Shown one piece after another: positions 26,599 through 34,982 of a stretch of DNA of 64,000 bases. A model generated the notes under the pieces. The model made no database searches, was not told the DNA's origin, and saw only the letters and a list, made by a program, of their open reading frames with translations. Numbering within the stretch: position 1 is the stretch's first letter; the number at the start of each line of letters is the position of its first letter. The DNA comes from Limimaricola cinnabarinus (GTDB taxonomy: Bacteria; Pseudomonadota; Alphaproteobacteria; Rhodobacterales; Rhodobacteraceae). The DNA is taken from contig NZ_KZ304951.1 in assembly GCF_002723615.1 (NCBI RefSeq), positions 579,344-643,343 on the forward strand, given 5' to 3'. Both the position numbers and the translations under genes were made by a program.

Positions 26599-27404
26599 CG
26601 CCCCTTGAGCAGCGCCAGCGCCTCGGCGTGGATCCGGGGGTTGGCCGCGGCGAGCACGCGGCCGCCCTCATGCGCGGGGCGGCCCTCCCAATCGGTGACG
26701 ATGCCGCCCGCCGCCTCGATCACCGCGATGGGGCCGCAGACGTCGTAGCTGTTGAGCCCCGCCTCGACCACCAGATCGACCTGGCCCATCGCCACCAGCG
26801 CATAGGCATAGCAATCCATGCCGTAGCGGGTGAGCCGCGCGGCTCGGCTTACCGCTTCGAAGCCCGCGCGCTCGGCGGGCGTGCCGACCTCGGGAAAGGT
26901 CGTCATCACCGTCGCCTCGGCCAGAGGGCGCGCGGCGCGGCCGCGCAGCGGCATCTCGCCACGCGGCCCCATGAGGCGCGCGGTGCCGAAGCCGCCCTCG
27001 AACCGCTCACCGATATAGGGCTGGTCGATCAGGCCGAAGAGAGGCCCCGTCGCGTCGCAGACCGAGACGAGCACGCCCCATGTCGGCATGCCGGAGATAT
27101 AGGCGCGCGTGCCGTCGATCGGGTCGAGCACCCAGGTCAGCCCGCTGCTGCCCGGCGTCGCGCCGTATTCCTCGCCCAGGATCGCGTCGTCGGGGCGGCG
27201 CGCGGCCAGCACCTCGCGCATCGCGCGCTCGGAGGCGCGGTCGGCCTCGGTCACGGGGTCGAAGCCCGCCCCTGCCCCGGTCTTGTCGTCCGTGGCGATG
27301 GTCTGGCGGAAATGCCGCAGCGTCTCGGGGCGCGCGGCATCGGCCAGCGCATGGGCGGTGGCGGCGAGGTCGCGCATGAGATCGTCTGAAAGAGTGCCGG
27401 TCAT
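26595..27404 (-). CDS. hisN: Inositol monophosphatase-family phosphatase, histidinol-phosphatase (HisN) type
   Basis: Mg2+-dependent phosphatase (269 aa). The family motifs are visible: GEEYG (metal-binding Glu), WVLDPIDGTRAYISG (metal Asp residues), and GLNSYDVCGPIAVIEAAGG at the C-terminal metal site. Dedicated histidinol phosphatases of this superfamily (TIGR02067) have DPIDGTRAFI-like sequences, as here, which distinguishes them from SuhB. It would make histidinol in histidine biosynthesis; no other his gene is nearby. Its end overlaps guaD. Confidence 0.85.
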   Translation of the reverse strand: MTGTLSDDLMRDLAATAHALADAARPETLRHFRQTIATDDKTGAGAGFDPVTEADRASERAMREVLAARRPDDAILGEEYGATPGSSGLTWVLDPIDGTRAYISGMPTWGVLVSVCDATGPLFGLIDQPYIGERFEGGFGTARLMGPRGEMPLRGRAARPLAEATVMTTFPEVGTPAERAGFEAVSRAARLTRYGMDCYAYALVAMGQVDLVVEAGLNSYDVCGPIAVIEAAGGIVTDWEGRPAHEGGRVLAAANPRIHAEALALLKGR

Positions 27405-27506
27405 GTGGAGCCCATCCTGATCGGACGGACAGCCCCGCCCCGGCGGGGGCGGTAGCGCGCGAAGGGCGCTCCGGTCAAGCCCGGCGGCCCTTCGCGGCGC
27501 AAAGCC

Positions 27507-27875
27507 TCAGGCGGCGTCGCTCAGAACGCGGGCAAGGTCGAACAGGCGCCGCCGCTGCTGCTCGGGAATCGCGTAGTAGGAGCGCAAGAGTTCGAGCGCC
27601 TCGCGGTCGGCCATCACGTCGCCGGGCAGGTCGCCGGGGCGCGGCTCGGGCTTGGCGGCTTCCATGCCTTCGAAGAAGAAGGAGACCGGAACGCCCAGCG
27701 CATGCGCGATGTCCCAAAGACGCGAGGCCGAAACCCGGTTCATCCCGGTTTCGTATTTCTGGATCTGCTGGAACTTGATGCCGACCTTTTCGGCCAGCTG
27801 CTGCTGGGTCGTTCCGTTCATCCACCGCCGATGGCGGATGCGCTTTCCGACATGAACGTCAACGGGGTGCTTCAT
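27507..27875 (-). CDS. XRE-family regulator, PraR/PhrR-like
   Basis: A 122-aa DNA-binding protein. A Cro/CI-type helix-turn-helix covers about residues 6-65; HPVDVHVGKRIRHRRWM then QQLAEKVGIKFQQIQKYETG and NRVSASRLWDIAHALGVPVSFFFE are the hallmarks of the rhizobial PhrR/PraR group, regulators of stress, adhesion or quorum sensing. ATG at 27873-27875 is chosen over longer frames because it starts the conserved block. The 374-nt upstream region carries two large inverted repeats that could be its operators. Confidence 0.85.
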   Translation of the reverse strand: MKHPVDVHVGKRIRHRRWMNGTTQQQLAEKVGIKFQQIQKYETGMNRVSASRLWDIAHALGVPVSFFFEGMEAAKPEPRPGDLPGDVMADREALELLRSYYAIPEQQRRRLFDLARVLSDAA

Positions 27876-27964
27876 GTCCTGTCCTCTCAATGTTGCGCAT
27901 CGGATCTGAGGTCGAAACAATCGCCTGGATGCGCCTTAAAATATGTCTGGAGCGCGATGGCCCC

Positions 27965-27982
27965 TCTATATACTCATATAGA
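27965..27982. promoter_or_regulatory. Inverted repeat, possible operator
   Basis: TCTATAT-ACTC-ATATAGA, perfect 7-bp arms, 90 nt upstream of the PraR-like start. It could be an autoregulatory site or overlap a -10 region. Confidence 0.4.
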
Positions 27983-28003
27983 CACGCTTTGGTTGCATGG
28001 GTC

Positions 28004-28025
28004 ATCATGACTTTAAGATCATGAT
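28004..28025. promoter_or_regulatory. Inverted repeat, possible operator
   Basis: ATCATGA-N8-TCATGAT, perfect 7-bp arms with about two helical turns overall, typical of a dimeric regulator. It lies between the two divergent genes. Confidence 0.4.
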
Positions 28026-28186
28026 CCGGCGCATTGGATCACACGAACCTGTCCCGATGGACAGGCTGCGGCCCGCCGGTCGCGCCGCTTGCAGGTAACA
28101 TCGCGCGCGACACGTGCAAGGCGGGGCCGGCATCGAGGCGGACCGTCGCCTTTTGCGCACCCGGTGTCGCAGGCTGTCGCAGGCTT

Positions 28187-28215
28187 CTTGAATCTCTGCC
28201 GCCGATCGCCAATAT
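28187..28215 (+). promoter_or_regulatory. RpoH-like promoter for the BI-1 gene
   Basis: CTTGAA, 16 nt, CCAATAT, ending 34 nt upstream of the ATG. It resembles heat-shock sigma-32 promoters (CTTGAA / CCCCATNT). BI-1/YccA proteins are membrane-stress factors, so such control is plausible. Inferred by eye only. Confidence 0.4.
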
Positions 28216-28249
28216 CGGGACCAAGACGTATATTCCAACGGAGGTCTCT

Positions 28250-29026
28250 ATGGCTGAATTCAACACGATCCGCGCGACGGCCGGGGCCAGTTCCGCGCGG
28301 ATCGACGAAGGGCTTCGCGCCCACATGAACAAGGTCTACGGCACGATGTCCGTAGGCATGATCATCACCGCCGCCGCCGCCTGGGCGATCTCGGGGCTGG
28401 CCGTCACCACCGATCCGGCCCTCGCCATGGCGCAGATCGGCCCCGACAAGTATCTCAACAGCTTCGGCGCGGCGATCTACACCTCGCCGCTGAAGTGGCT
28501 GATCATGTTCGCCCCGCTCATCTTCGTGTTCGGCTTCTCGGCCGGCATGAACCGCATGTCCGCTGCCACGGCGCAGATTGTGTTCTACGCCTTCGCCGCG
28601 GTGATGGGCCTGTCGCTCAGCTCGATCTTCCTCGTCTTCACCGGCGTCTCGATCGTGCAGGTCTTCCTGATCACCGCCATCGCCTTCGCGGGTCTGTCGC
28701 TTTACGGCTACACCACCAAGAAGGACCTGTCGGGCTTCGGCACCTTCCTGATCATGGGCGTGATCGGCCTGATCGTCGCCTCGATCGTGAACATCTTCCT
28801 CGCCTCCTCGGCGGTGGCCTTCGCGATCTCGGTGCTGGGCGTGCTGATCTTCGCGGGTCTGACGGCCTACGACACGCAGAACATCAAGAACGTGTATCTC
28901 AGCCATGCCAGCCATGGTGACAGCGAGTGGCTGGGCAAGGCCGCCATCATGGGCGCGCTGCAGCTCTATCTCGACTTCATCAACATGTTCATGTTCCTGC
29001 TCCAGCTGTTCGGCAACCGCGAATAA
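28250..29026 (+). CDS. Bax inhibitor-1/YccA family membrane protein
   Basis: A 258-aa integral membrane protein with seven hydrophobic segments. The N-terminal cytoplasmic part is followed by LRAHMNKVYGTMSVGMIITA, and the C-terminal half by GLTAYDTQNIKNVY and ALQLYLDFINMFMFLLQLFG, the BI-1 signature with the Asp pair linked to pH-dependent Ca2+ leak. Bacterial members interact with FtsH-type proteolysis. A strong GGAGGT Shine-Dalgarno precedes ATG at 28250, with a heat-shock-like promoter before it and a clear terminator after it, so it is monocistronic. Confidence 0.92.
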   Translation: MAEFNTIRATAGASSARIDEGLRAHMNKVYGTMSVGMIITAAAAWAISGLAVTTDPALAMAQIGPDKYLNSFGAAIYTSPLKWLIMFAPLIFVFGFSAGMNRMSAATAQIVFYAFAAVMGLSLSSIFLVFTGVSIVQVFLITAIAFAGLSLYGYTTKKDLSGFGTFLIMGVIGLIVASIVNIFLASSAVAFAISVLGVLIFAGLTAYDTQNIKNVYLSHASHGDSEWLGKAAIMGALQLYLDFINMFMFLLQLFGNRE

Positions 29027-29055
29027 GCGCAAGCGGAACGGAGACCCTCCTTTCG

Positions 29056-29084
29056 GGGGCCGGCGGAAACGCCGGCCCCTTTTT
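29056..29084 (+). terminator. Rho-independent terminator after the BI-1 gene
   Basis: Nine-bp GC stem GGGGCCGGC / GCCGGCCCC, 6-nt loop, followed by TTTTT. Confidence 0.9.
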
Positions 29085-29113
29085 CGCATCCGGCGACAGG
29101 ACGGCGCGCCGGT

Positions 29114-29653
29114 TTACTTGCTCATCCGCGCCAGCTTGGATTGCAGCTCCGCGAGCTGCTTCTTGATGTCGTCGAGATTGTCGTCGCCGGTCTTGGCCTC
29201 CGGCCCGGACGCGCCCATCATGCCGCCGGTCATCGCCTTGAAGAAGGCCTCCTGCTGCGCGCGCATCGCGTCGAAGCCCGGCATCTGCGCCATGGGCGAG
29301 ACCTTGGTCATGTTCTCCATCATCTTCGACTGACCGTCGCGCAGCATCTCGAAGGAGGCGGCGAGAAACTGCGGCACGACCGAACCGGCCTGGCTGGTAT
29401 AGCTGCGCACGAGATCGGTCAGCACATCCACCGGCAGCACGCTTTCGCCGCGGCTTTCATGTTCGGCGATGATCTGGAGAAGATACTGCCGCGTCAGGTC
29501 GTCACCCGATTTCAGATCGACGATCTGCACCTCGCGGCCCGCGCGGATGAAGCCCGCGATATCCTCGAGCGTGACGTAGTCGCTGGTTTCGGTGTTGTAG
29601 AGCCTGCGGCTGGCATAACGCTTGATCAGAAGCGGTTTCGCGGTCTCGGCCAT
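29114..29653 (-). CDS. phaR: Polyhydroxyalkanoate synthesis repressor PhaR
   Basis: DNA- and PHB-binding repressor (179 aa) that represses phasin genes until granules form and titrate it. The N-terminal PHB/PHA accumulation DNA-binding domain has IKRYASRRLYNTETSDYVTLEDIA, and the second domain runs to about residue 110 with PQFLAASFEMLRDGQ; the C-terminus is Met/Gln-rich with a short coiled coil (DDIKKQLAELQSKLARMSK). ATG at 29651-29653 starts the conserved part. A PhaR-type box lies 19-33 nt upstream of the start, consistent with autoregulation. Confidence 0.95.
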   Translation of the reverse strand: MAETAKPLLIKRYASRRLYNTETSDYVTLEDIAGFIRAGREVQIVDLKSGDDLTRQYLLQIIAEHESRGESVLPVDVLTDLVRSYTSQAGSVVPQFLAASFEMLRDGQSKMMENMTKVSPMAQMPGFDAMRAQQEAFFKAMTGGMMGASGPEAKTGDDNLDDIKKQLAELQSKLARMSK

Positions 29654-29671
29654 CTTCGGTCCCCCAAGGCA

Positions 29672-29686
29672 TGATGCGCTGCAGCA
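29672..29686. promoter_or_regulatory. PhaR-type operator before phaR
   Basis: TGATGC-GCT-GCAGCA, differing from TGCTGC-N3-GCAGCA at one arm position. It lies directly upstream of phaR. Confidence 0.55.
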
Positions 29687-29708
29687 AAAGCCTAGGCCCG
29701 TGTTTCGC

Positions 29709-29745
29709 AAAAAGAAAGGGCGGGCTGCCCGGAGGCAGCCCGCCC
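29709..29745 (-). terminator. Rho-independent terminator after phaP
   Basis: Twelve-bp perfect stem GGGCGGGCTGCC / GGCAGCCCGCCC with a 4-nt loop. On the minus strand it is followed by TTTCTTTTT. It separates phaP from phaR, so phaR needs its own promoter. Confidence 0.9.
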
Positions 29746-29777
29746 GGTCGCGGCGGGGAGGATCGCCGCTGTCTCGC

Positions 29778-30233
29778 TTACTTCGCGCCAGCGGTCGCGG
29801 TGGCCTTGCGGGTCGCGGCCTGCGCGTCGGTGCCGGCCTTCTTGGCGGCGGCGGTCATGTCGTCGCTCATGTCCTTGCCGGCCGAGAGCATCAGCTCGAG
29901 CGTCTCGGTCTGCAGCTTCTTGGCGATCTCGGCAAAGGCGGCCATGTGCCCGGAGGCGGCTTCGGCCGAAGCGGCGGCGAAATCGCTCATCGACTTGGCG
30001 TAATCGGCGGGCTCGGGCTTGGCGCGGGTCACTTCGCCGAACTTGGCAAGCGTGTCCTGGGCCCACTTGGCCGACAGCTCGGTCGATTTCTGCGCGGCCT
30101 CGAGATTGGCGGCCGACAGTTTCTCGGCGAGAGCGGTCTGGTTGCGGAAGGTCTCTTCCATGTTCTTGGTGTCGACGGGGAAGGAGCCCATCATGTCCTT
30201 GAAGATCGCGGTGAAGTCTTGCTGATTGGCCAT
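29778..30233 (-). CDS. phaP: Phasin PhaP (granule-associated protein)
   Basis: Amphipathic, helical, Ala/Lys-rich protein (151 aa) that coats PHB granules. The sequence is the Rhodobacterales phasin type: MANQQDFTAIFKDMM, then long helices such as AEKLSAANLEAAQKSTELSA and an Ala-rich C-terminal tail. An AAGGGA Shine-Dalgarno precedes ATG at 30231-30233. Two PhaR-type boxes lie 75-117 nt upstream. It is between phaC and phaR. Confidence 0.93.
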   Translation of the reverse strand: MANQQDFTAIFKDMMGSFPVDTKNMEETFRNQTALAEKLSAANLEAAQKSTELSAKWAQDTLAKFGEVTRAKPEPADYAKSMSDFAAASAEAASGHMAAFAEIAKKLQTETLELMLSAGKDMSDDMTAAAKKAGTDAQAATRKATATAGAK

Positions 30234-30306
30234 CGGAGGTCCCTTTTCTGGTCGCTGGTGCGGCAGCTCTGAGGCCCCGCTTCGTCTCTGATGACCGGAA
30301 TATGCG

Positions 30307-30321
30307 TGCTGCACCGCAGCA
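30307..30321. promoter_or_regulatory. PhaR-type operator 1 of phaP
   Basis: TGCTGC-ACC-GCAGCA, a perfect 6-3-6 inverted repeat, 74 nt before phaP. It matches the reported CTGC-N3-GCAG core of the PhaR site. Confidence 0.7.
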
Positions 30322-30334
30322 ATTCAAGATGTTT

Positions 30335-30349
30335 TTCTGCGGTGCAGCA
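30335..30349. promoter_or_regulatory. PhaR-type operator 2 of phaP
   Basis: TTCTGC-GGT-GCAGCA, one arm position off the perfect repeat. Its centre is 28 nt from that of operator 1, so two dimers could sit side by side. Confidence 0.65.
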
Positions 30350-30377
30350 AAAAACTTTCCCCCACGGCAGATGCCCC

Positions 30378-32204
30378 CTATTCCGCCGCGAGCCGACCGC
30401 CGGTGACATAGCGCCCCGGCGCCGGTCCGAGCGCGGGATGCGCCTTGGAGCCCGGCTCCCGCGCGGGCACCATCTCGCCCGCCCGGGGCTTCAGCCATGC
30501 CATCCAGGCCGGCCACCAGGAGCCTTCGTGCTTCTGCGCGCCCGCGCGCCACTCCTCGGGGCTGTCGGCGGCGGCATCATTTGACCAGTAGCCGTATTTC
30601 TTCTTGGCGGGCGGGTTGACGATGCCCGCGATATGGCCCGAGCCCGACAGCACGAAGGTCTTGTCCTTCGATCCCATCTTTCGCACGCCGCGCCAGCTCG
30701 AATCCCACGCCGCGATGTGATCGCTCTCGCAGCCCACGGCAAAGACCGGCACCGTCACCTCGGCGATCTTCGCCTCGTGGCCTGCCACGGTGAAGCCGGT
30801 GGTGGCGAAGCGGTCCTCTTGGCACAATCCGCGCAGGTATTCGATCGCCATGCGCGCGGGCAGGTTGGTGCCGTCGCCGTTCCAGTAGAGCAGGTCGAAG
30901 GCGGGCGGCGCCTCGCCCATCATGTAGCTGCGGATCGCGGGCTGGTAGATCAGGTCGCGCGCGCGCAGGAAGGAGAAGGTGCGCGACATGTAGAACTTGT
31001 CGAGCACCCCCGCCGCCCGCGCCTCGGCCTCGATCCCGTCGACGAAATCATCGTCGAGGAACACGCCGACCTCGCCCTGATCCGAGAAATCGGTAAGCGT
31101 GGTGAAGAAGGTCGCGGATTTGACCGACTTGTCCTTGCGCGCCTTGAGCACCGACAGCGTCAGCGCCAGCGTCGTGCCGGCGATGCAGTAGCCCACGGCG
31201 TTGACCTGCCTGACCTTGCAGATCTCCTTCACCGTCTCGATCGCCTGGATGTAGCCGTCCTCGACATAATCGGTCATGCCGATCTCGGCATAGCTCGGAT
31301 CGGGGTTGATCCAGCTGACCACGAAAAGCGTGTGGCCCTGTTCGACGACATGGCGGATCAGGCTGTTCTGCGGCTTGAGATCGAGGATGTAGAACTTGTT
31401 GATCCAGGGCGGAAACAGCACCACGGGCGTCTCGTGCACGTCCTCGGTGGCGGGCGCGTACTGGATCAGCTCGAACAGGTGGTTGCGGAACACCACCTCG
31501 CCCGGCGTGGTGGCGAGGTTCTCGCCCACGCGGAAGGCATCGGCATCGGCCAGCGTCACCACGAGGTCGCCCTCATTGGCCTCCAGATCGCGCACGAGGT
31601 TCTCCATCCCGTCGATCAGGCTCTGGCCCTCGGTCTCCAGCGCCTTTTGCAGCGCATCGGGGTTGGTGGCGAAAAAATTCGTGGGGCTGAACATGTCGAC
31701 GATCTGGCCCGCGAAATAATCGAGCCGCTTCTTCTCGCGCGGCTCCAGCCCCTCGATCGAGGAGACCGCCCTGCGCACCGCCTCGGCATTGGTGAGGTAT
31801 TGCTGCTTGATATAGGCAAACCACGGATGCGTGTCCCACATCGGGTTGGCAAAGCGGCGGTCTTTCGGCCCATCCGAGGCCGGGGCCTGCGCGCCTTGCA
31901 TCATCTTCTGCTGGGTCTCGACGTAATGCTTGAGCGTCTCGCCCCAATAGCCGAGCTGGTGCTCCATCAGCTTGGCCGGGTCGCGCATCATCTCCGACCA
32001 GTAGCTGCCCGCCGCCTTGAGGTAGAGGTCATGGCTCGGCCCCTGCAGCGCCGACGGCACCTGGCGCCCCTGCCCCATCGCCGAGACGAGCCGCTGCGTC
32101 AGCTCCTCGATCCGGGCGAGATTGGCCTCGAGCCGCGCCTTGGCCGCCATGGCCTCGCCGCCCGCCTCCGCTTCCGCGTTCCTGTCCTGATCGTCAGTTG
32201 TCAT
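30378..32204 (-). CDS. phaC: Class I poly(3-hydroxyalkanoate) synthase PhaC
   Basis: PHB polymerase (608 aa) acting at the granule surface on (R)-3-hydroxybutyryl-CoA. The N-terminal PhaC_N domain includes WDTHPWFAYIKQQYL; the alpha/beta-hydrolase domain has the lipase-like box GYCIAGT with catalytic Cys340, the Asp495 of GCESDHIAAW and His524 of SGSGHIAGIVNPP. The length is that of class I enzymes. ATG at 32202-32204 follows GGGAGG. It is divergent from phaZ; the shared 124-nt spacer has a GCAGCA half-site (32233-32238). Confidence 0.96.
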   Translation of the reverse strand: MTTDDQDRNAEAEAGGEAMAAKARLEANLARIEELTQRLVSAMGQGRQVPSALQGPSHDLYLKAAGSYWSEMMRDPAKLMEHQLGYWGETLKHYVETQQKMMQGAQAPASDGPKDRRFANPMWDTHPWFAYIKQQYLTNAEAVRRAVSSIEGLEPREKKRLDYFAGQIVDMFSPTNFFATNPDALQKALETEGQSLIDGMENLVRDLEANEGDLVVTLADADAFRVGENLATTPGEVVFRNHLFELIQYAPATEDVHETPVVLFPPWINKFYILDLKPQNSLIRHVVEQGHTLFVVSWINPDPSYAEIGMTDYVEDGYIQAIETVKEICKVRQVNAVGYCIAGTTLALTLSVLKARKDKSVKSATFFTTLTDFSDQGEVGVFLDDDFVDGIEAEARAAGVLDKFYMSRTFSFLRARDLIYQPAIRSYMMGEAPPAFDLLYWNGDGTNLPARMAIEYLRGLCQEDRFATTGFTVAGHEAKIAEVTVPVFAVGCESDHIAAWDSSWRGVRKMGSKDKTFVLSGSGHIAGIVNPPAKKKYGYWSNDAAADSPEEWRAGAQKHEGSWWPAWMAWLKPRAGEMVPAREPGSKAHPALGPAPGRYVTGGRLAAE

Positions 32205-32328
32205 ACGCCCTCCCACGCCCTAGTTTGCAGGTGCAGCATGCGGCCTGCCGGGACGGGTTTGCGCCCCGTCTGCCGTCAAGGCGGGGAAAGGCCCGGCGGA
32301 CCCCCGACCCCCTGCCTGGAGCAGTCAG

Positions 32329-33723
32329 ATGAAGTATATGCCGACCTACGACCTGATGGAAAGCGTACGCAATACCAACCAGTGGTTGGGTGCGACCGCG
32401 CGTGCCATGGGCGACTATCCGGCGATGGCGATGACCGCCAACCCGGCGATGCAGATGCTCCGGGCCTGGGGCGAGGTGACCGAGCGCAGCTTCGAGCGCA
32501 TGGTGGCCAAGCCCGACTGGGGCATCCCCTCGATCACCGGCCCCGACGGCAAGGACCATGTCGTCCGGGTGGAGACGCTGCTGGAAAAGCCCTTCGGCGA
32601 CCTGATCCGCTTTACCACGCCGGGGCGCAAATCGCCGAAGCGGCGGGTGCTGCTGGTGGCGCCGATGTCGGGCCACTACGCCACGCTGCTGCGCAAGACG
32701 GTGATCAGCCTGCTGCCCGATTGCGACGTGCACATCACCGACTGGCACAACGCCCGCGACATCCCCGTCAGCGCCGGCAAGTTCGACGTCGAGGATTACA
32801 CCAGATACGTGGCCGAGTTCATGCGCCATCTCGGGCCCGACCTGCACGTGATCGCGGTGTGCCAGCCGGTGCCGCTGACGCTGGCGGCGACCGCGATGCT
32901 GGCCGAGGACGACGCGGCGGCGCAGCCGCGCTCGCTGACGCTCATCGGCGGGCCGGTGGACCCCGATGCCGCCGCCACCGACGTGACCGATTTCGGCAGC
33001 CGGGTGACGATGGGCCAGCTCGAACATTCGATGATCCAGCGCGTCGGCTTCAAGTACAAGGGTGTGGGCCGCGAGGTCTATCCCGGCCTGCTGCAGCTGG
33101 CCTCCTTCATCACGATGAACGCCTCGACCCATGCGCAGGCCTTCACCGACCAGATCTTCCGCGCCGCCCATGGCAAGGCGTCCGAGCACGACAAGCACAA
33201 CCAGTTCTACGACGAATACCTTGCCGTGATGGACATGACGGCCGAGTTCTACCTCTCGACCGTCGAGCGGGTGTTCAAGAGCCGCGACATCGCGCGCAAC
33301 GTCTTCACCGTCGATGGCCGGCAGCTCGATCTTGGCAAGATCAGCTCCGTCGCGGTGAAGATCGTCGAGGGCGAGAAGGACGACATCTCCGCGCCGGGCC
33401 AATGCCTCGCCGCGCTCGACCTGCTGACCGGCCTGCCCGAGGACAAGAAGGCCGCGCATCTGGAGCCCGGCGCCGGGCATTACGGCATCTTTGCGGGCTC
33501 CAGCTGGCGCAACAACATCCGGCCGCTGGTGCTGGAGTTCATCGACGCCAATTCGGACGCGCCGGGCGCGCCCGCGGCCAAGCCCGGCGGCGGATCGGCC
33601 ACCGCGCCTGCCCAAAAGGCCGCGGCACCGGCGGCGAAGCCCGGCCCGGCACCTAGCCCCGCGAAAGCGAAGGACAACAAGTCGAAGCCGGCGGCCAAGG
33701 CCGCGGCCCAGCCCGGAAGCTGA
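32329..33723 (+). CDS. phaZ: Intracellular PHB depolymerase PhaZ
   Basis: Depolymerase (464 aa) that mobilises PHB granules. It has the catalytic-Cys box VIAVCQPVPL (Cys178), replacing the usual Ser, as in Ralstonia/Paracoccus PhaZ, plus LIGGPVDPD and the C-terminal EPGAGHYGIFAGSSWRNN with the catalytic His. It carries about 60 extra C-terminal residues of low complexity (Ala, Pro, Lys), beyond the usual end near residue 405. It is divergent from phaC and convergent with the aminotransferase gene, 4 nt apart. Confidence 0.93.
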   Translation: MKYMPTYDLMESVRNTNQWLGATARAMGDYPAMAMTANPAMQMLRAWGEVTERSFERMVAKPDWGIPSITGPDGKDHVVRVETLLEKPFGDLIRFTTPGRKSPKRRVLLVAPMSGHYATLLRKTVISLLPDCDVHITDWHNARDIPVSAGKFDVEDYTRYVAEFMRHLGPDLHVIAVCQPVPLTLAATAMLAEDDAAAQPRSLTLIGGPVDPDAAATDVTDFGSRVTMGQLEHSMIQRVGFKYKGVGREVYPGLLQLASFITMNASTHAQAFTDQIFRAAHGKASEHDKHNQFYDEYLAVMDMTAEFYLSTVERVFKSRDIARNVFTVDGRQLDLGKISSVAVKIVEGEKDDISAPGQCLAALDLLTGLPEDKKAAHLEPGAGHYGIFAGSSWRNNIRPLVLEFIDANSDAPGAPAAKPGGGSATAPAQKAAAPAAKPGPAPSPAKAKDNKSKPAAKAAAQPGS

Positions 33724-33727
33724 GCGA

Positions 33728-34909
33728 TCAGGCGGCGGCCAGCGCCCTGGCCGCCGCCGCCACGCCGCCCCCGCCATGCGGGATCGACAGCGCCGAAAGC
33801 CCGGCCTCGATCGCACCCAGCGCCCCCAGCACCATATGCGCGTTGACATGGCCCATATGGCCGATGCGGAACCAGCCCTCGGGCGGCGTCCGCCCGAGGC
33901 CGATGCCCAGCGTCACGCCCATCTCCGTCTCGCACCACGCGCGCAGCCGGTCGGCATCGGGCGCGCCGAGGCCGACCGAGGTCACCGCGTGGCTGCGGTC
34001 CTGCGCCGCGCGCACCCCGAGCCGCATCTCCCCTTCGCGCCCCCAGGCCTCCACCGCCGCCCAGATCGCGGCGGCGAGGCGCGCGTGGCGGGTCCAGATG
34101 GCCTCCATCCCCTCCTCGCCGACGAGACCGAGCGCGGCGCGCAGCGCATAGAGAAGATGCGTGGGCGCGGTGCCCGCGAAATACTGGTAGTAAAGCTCCG
34201 GCGCCGCGCGCGGGCGCCAGTCCCAATAGGGCGTCACCATGTCGGCCCGGCCCCGCGCCTCCGCCGCACGGTCGTTGAAGAACGCAAAGCCCAGCCCCGG
34301 CGGCGTCATCAGCCCCTTCTGGCTCGCGGTGATCGCGACATCGACGCCTAACGCGTCCATCTCGAAGCGGTCGCAGCCCATCGAGGCGATGCAGTCGGCC
34401 ATCAGGAGCCCTGGATGCCCCGCCGCGTCGAGCGCGGCGCGGTAGGCGGCCATGTCGGCGCGCACCCCGGTGGCGGTATCGACATGGCAGGCGATCACGG
34501 CGCGGATCTCGTGGCCCCTGTCGGCCCTGAGCCGCGCCTCCAGCCGCTCGGGCGCGACCGGGCTCGCGCCGTCGCTCTCGATCACCTCGACCTTGGCGCC
34601 CAAGGCACGCGCCGTGGCGACCCAGCCCTGCCCGAAATGCCCCGAGACCAGCGCCAGCACCCGGTCGCCGCGCGCCAGCACGTTGAGGAGCGCCGCCTCC
34701 CACATGCCGTGGCCATTGGCGATGTAGATCGCGGCGTGATGCGCGGTGCCCGCCACCCGCTTGAGATCGGGAATGAGCGTCGCGGTCATCTCGTGCAGCG
34801 CGCCGGTATAGATGTTGGGCGCGGGCCGCTGCATCGCCGCGAGCACCCGGTCGGGCATGACCGAGGGGCCGGGAATGGCGAGATAGGGGCGACCATGGGA
34901 GAGCGTCAT
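33728..34909 (-). CDS. Class V PLP aminotransferase (alanine/serine--glyoxylate type)
   Basis: A 393-aa fold-type I aminotransferase. The N-terminal IPGPSVMPDRVLAAM, CHVDTATGVRAD, ADCIASMGCD and TASQKGLMTPPGLGF with the PLP Lys (Lys198) are those of the AGT/SGA group; FRIGHMGH is the C-terminal carboxylate motif. It probably transfers an amino group to glyoxylate. No serine-cycle genes are near, so the exact donor is undetermined. Confidence 0.85.
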   Translation of the reverse strand: MTLSHGRPYLAIPGPSVMPDRVLAAMQRPAPNIYTGALHEMTATLIPDLKRVAGTAHHAAIYIANGHGMWEAALLNVLARGDRVLALVSGHFGQGWVATARALGAKVEVIESDGASPVAPERLEARLRADRGHEIRAVIACHVDTATGVRADMAAYRAALDAAGHPGLLMADCIASMGCDRFEMDALGVDVAITASQKGLMTPPGLGFAFFNDRAAEARGRADMVTPYWDWRPRAAPELYYQYFAGTAPTHLLYALRAALGLVGEEGMEAIWTRHARLAAAIWAAVEAWGREGEMRLGVRAAQDRSHAVTSVGLGAPDADRLRAWCETEMGVTLGIGLGRTPPEGWFRIGHMGHVNAHMVLGALGAIEAGLSALSIPHGGGGVAAAARALAAA

Positions 34910-34982
34910 GCGAAGGGCCTCGCGCGAGGGGGGATGTCAGGGCCGCAGCCTCGCCCCGCCCGCGCGCCGCGTCAACGCCCCA

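Larger units (their letters stand above)
27876..28249. other. Divergent control region between the PraR-like gene and the BI-1 gene
   Basis: 374 nt with no gene. It holds TCTATAT-N4-ATATAGA (27965-27982), ATCATGA-N8-TCATGAT (28004-28025), a tandem GTCGCAGGCT pair (28164-28183) and an RpoH-like promoter (28187-28215). The first 120 nt next to the regulator are A+T-rich for this genome. Confidence 0.6.
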
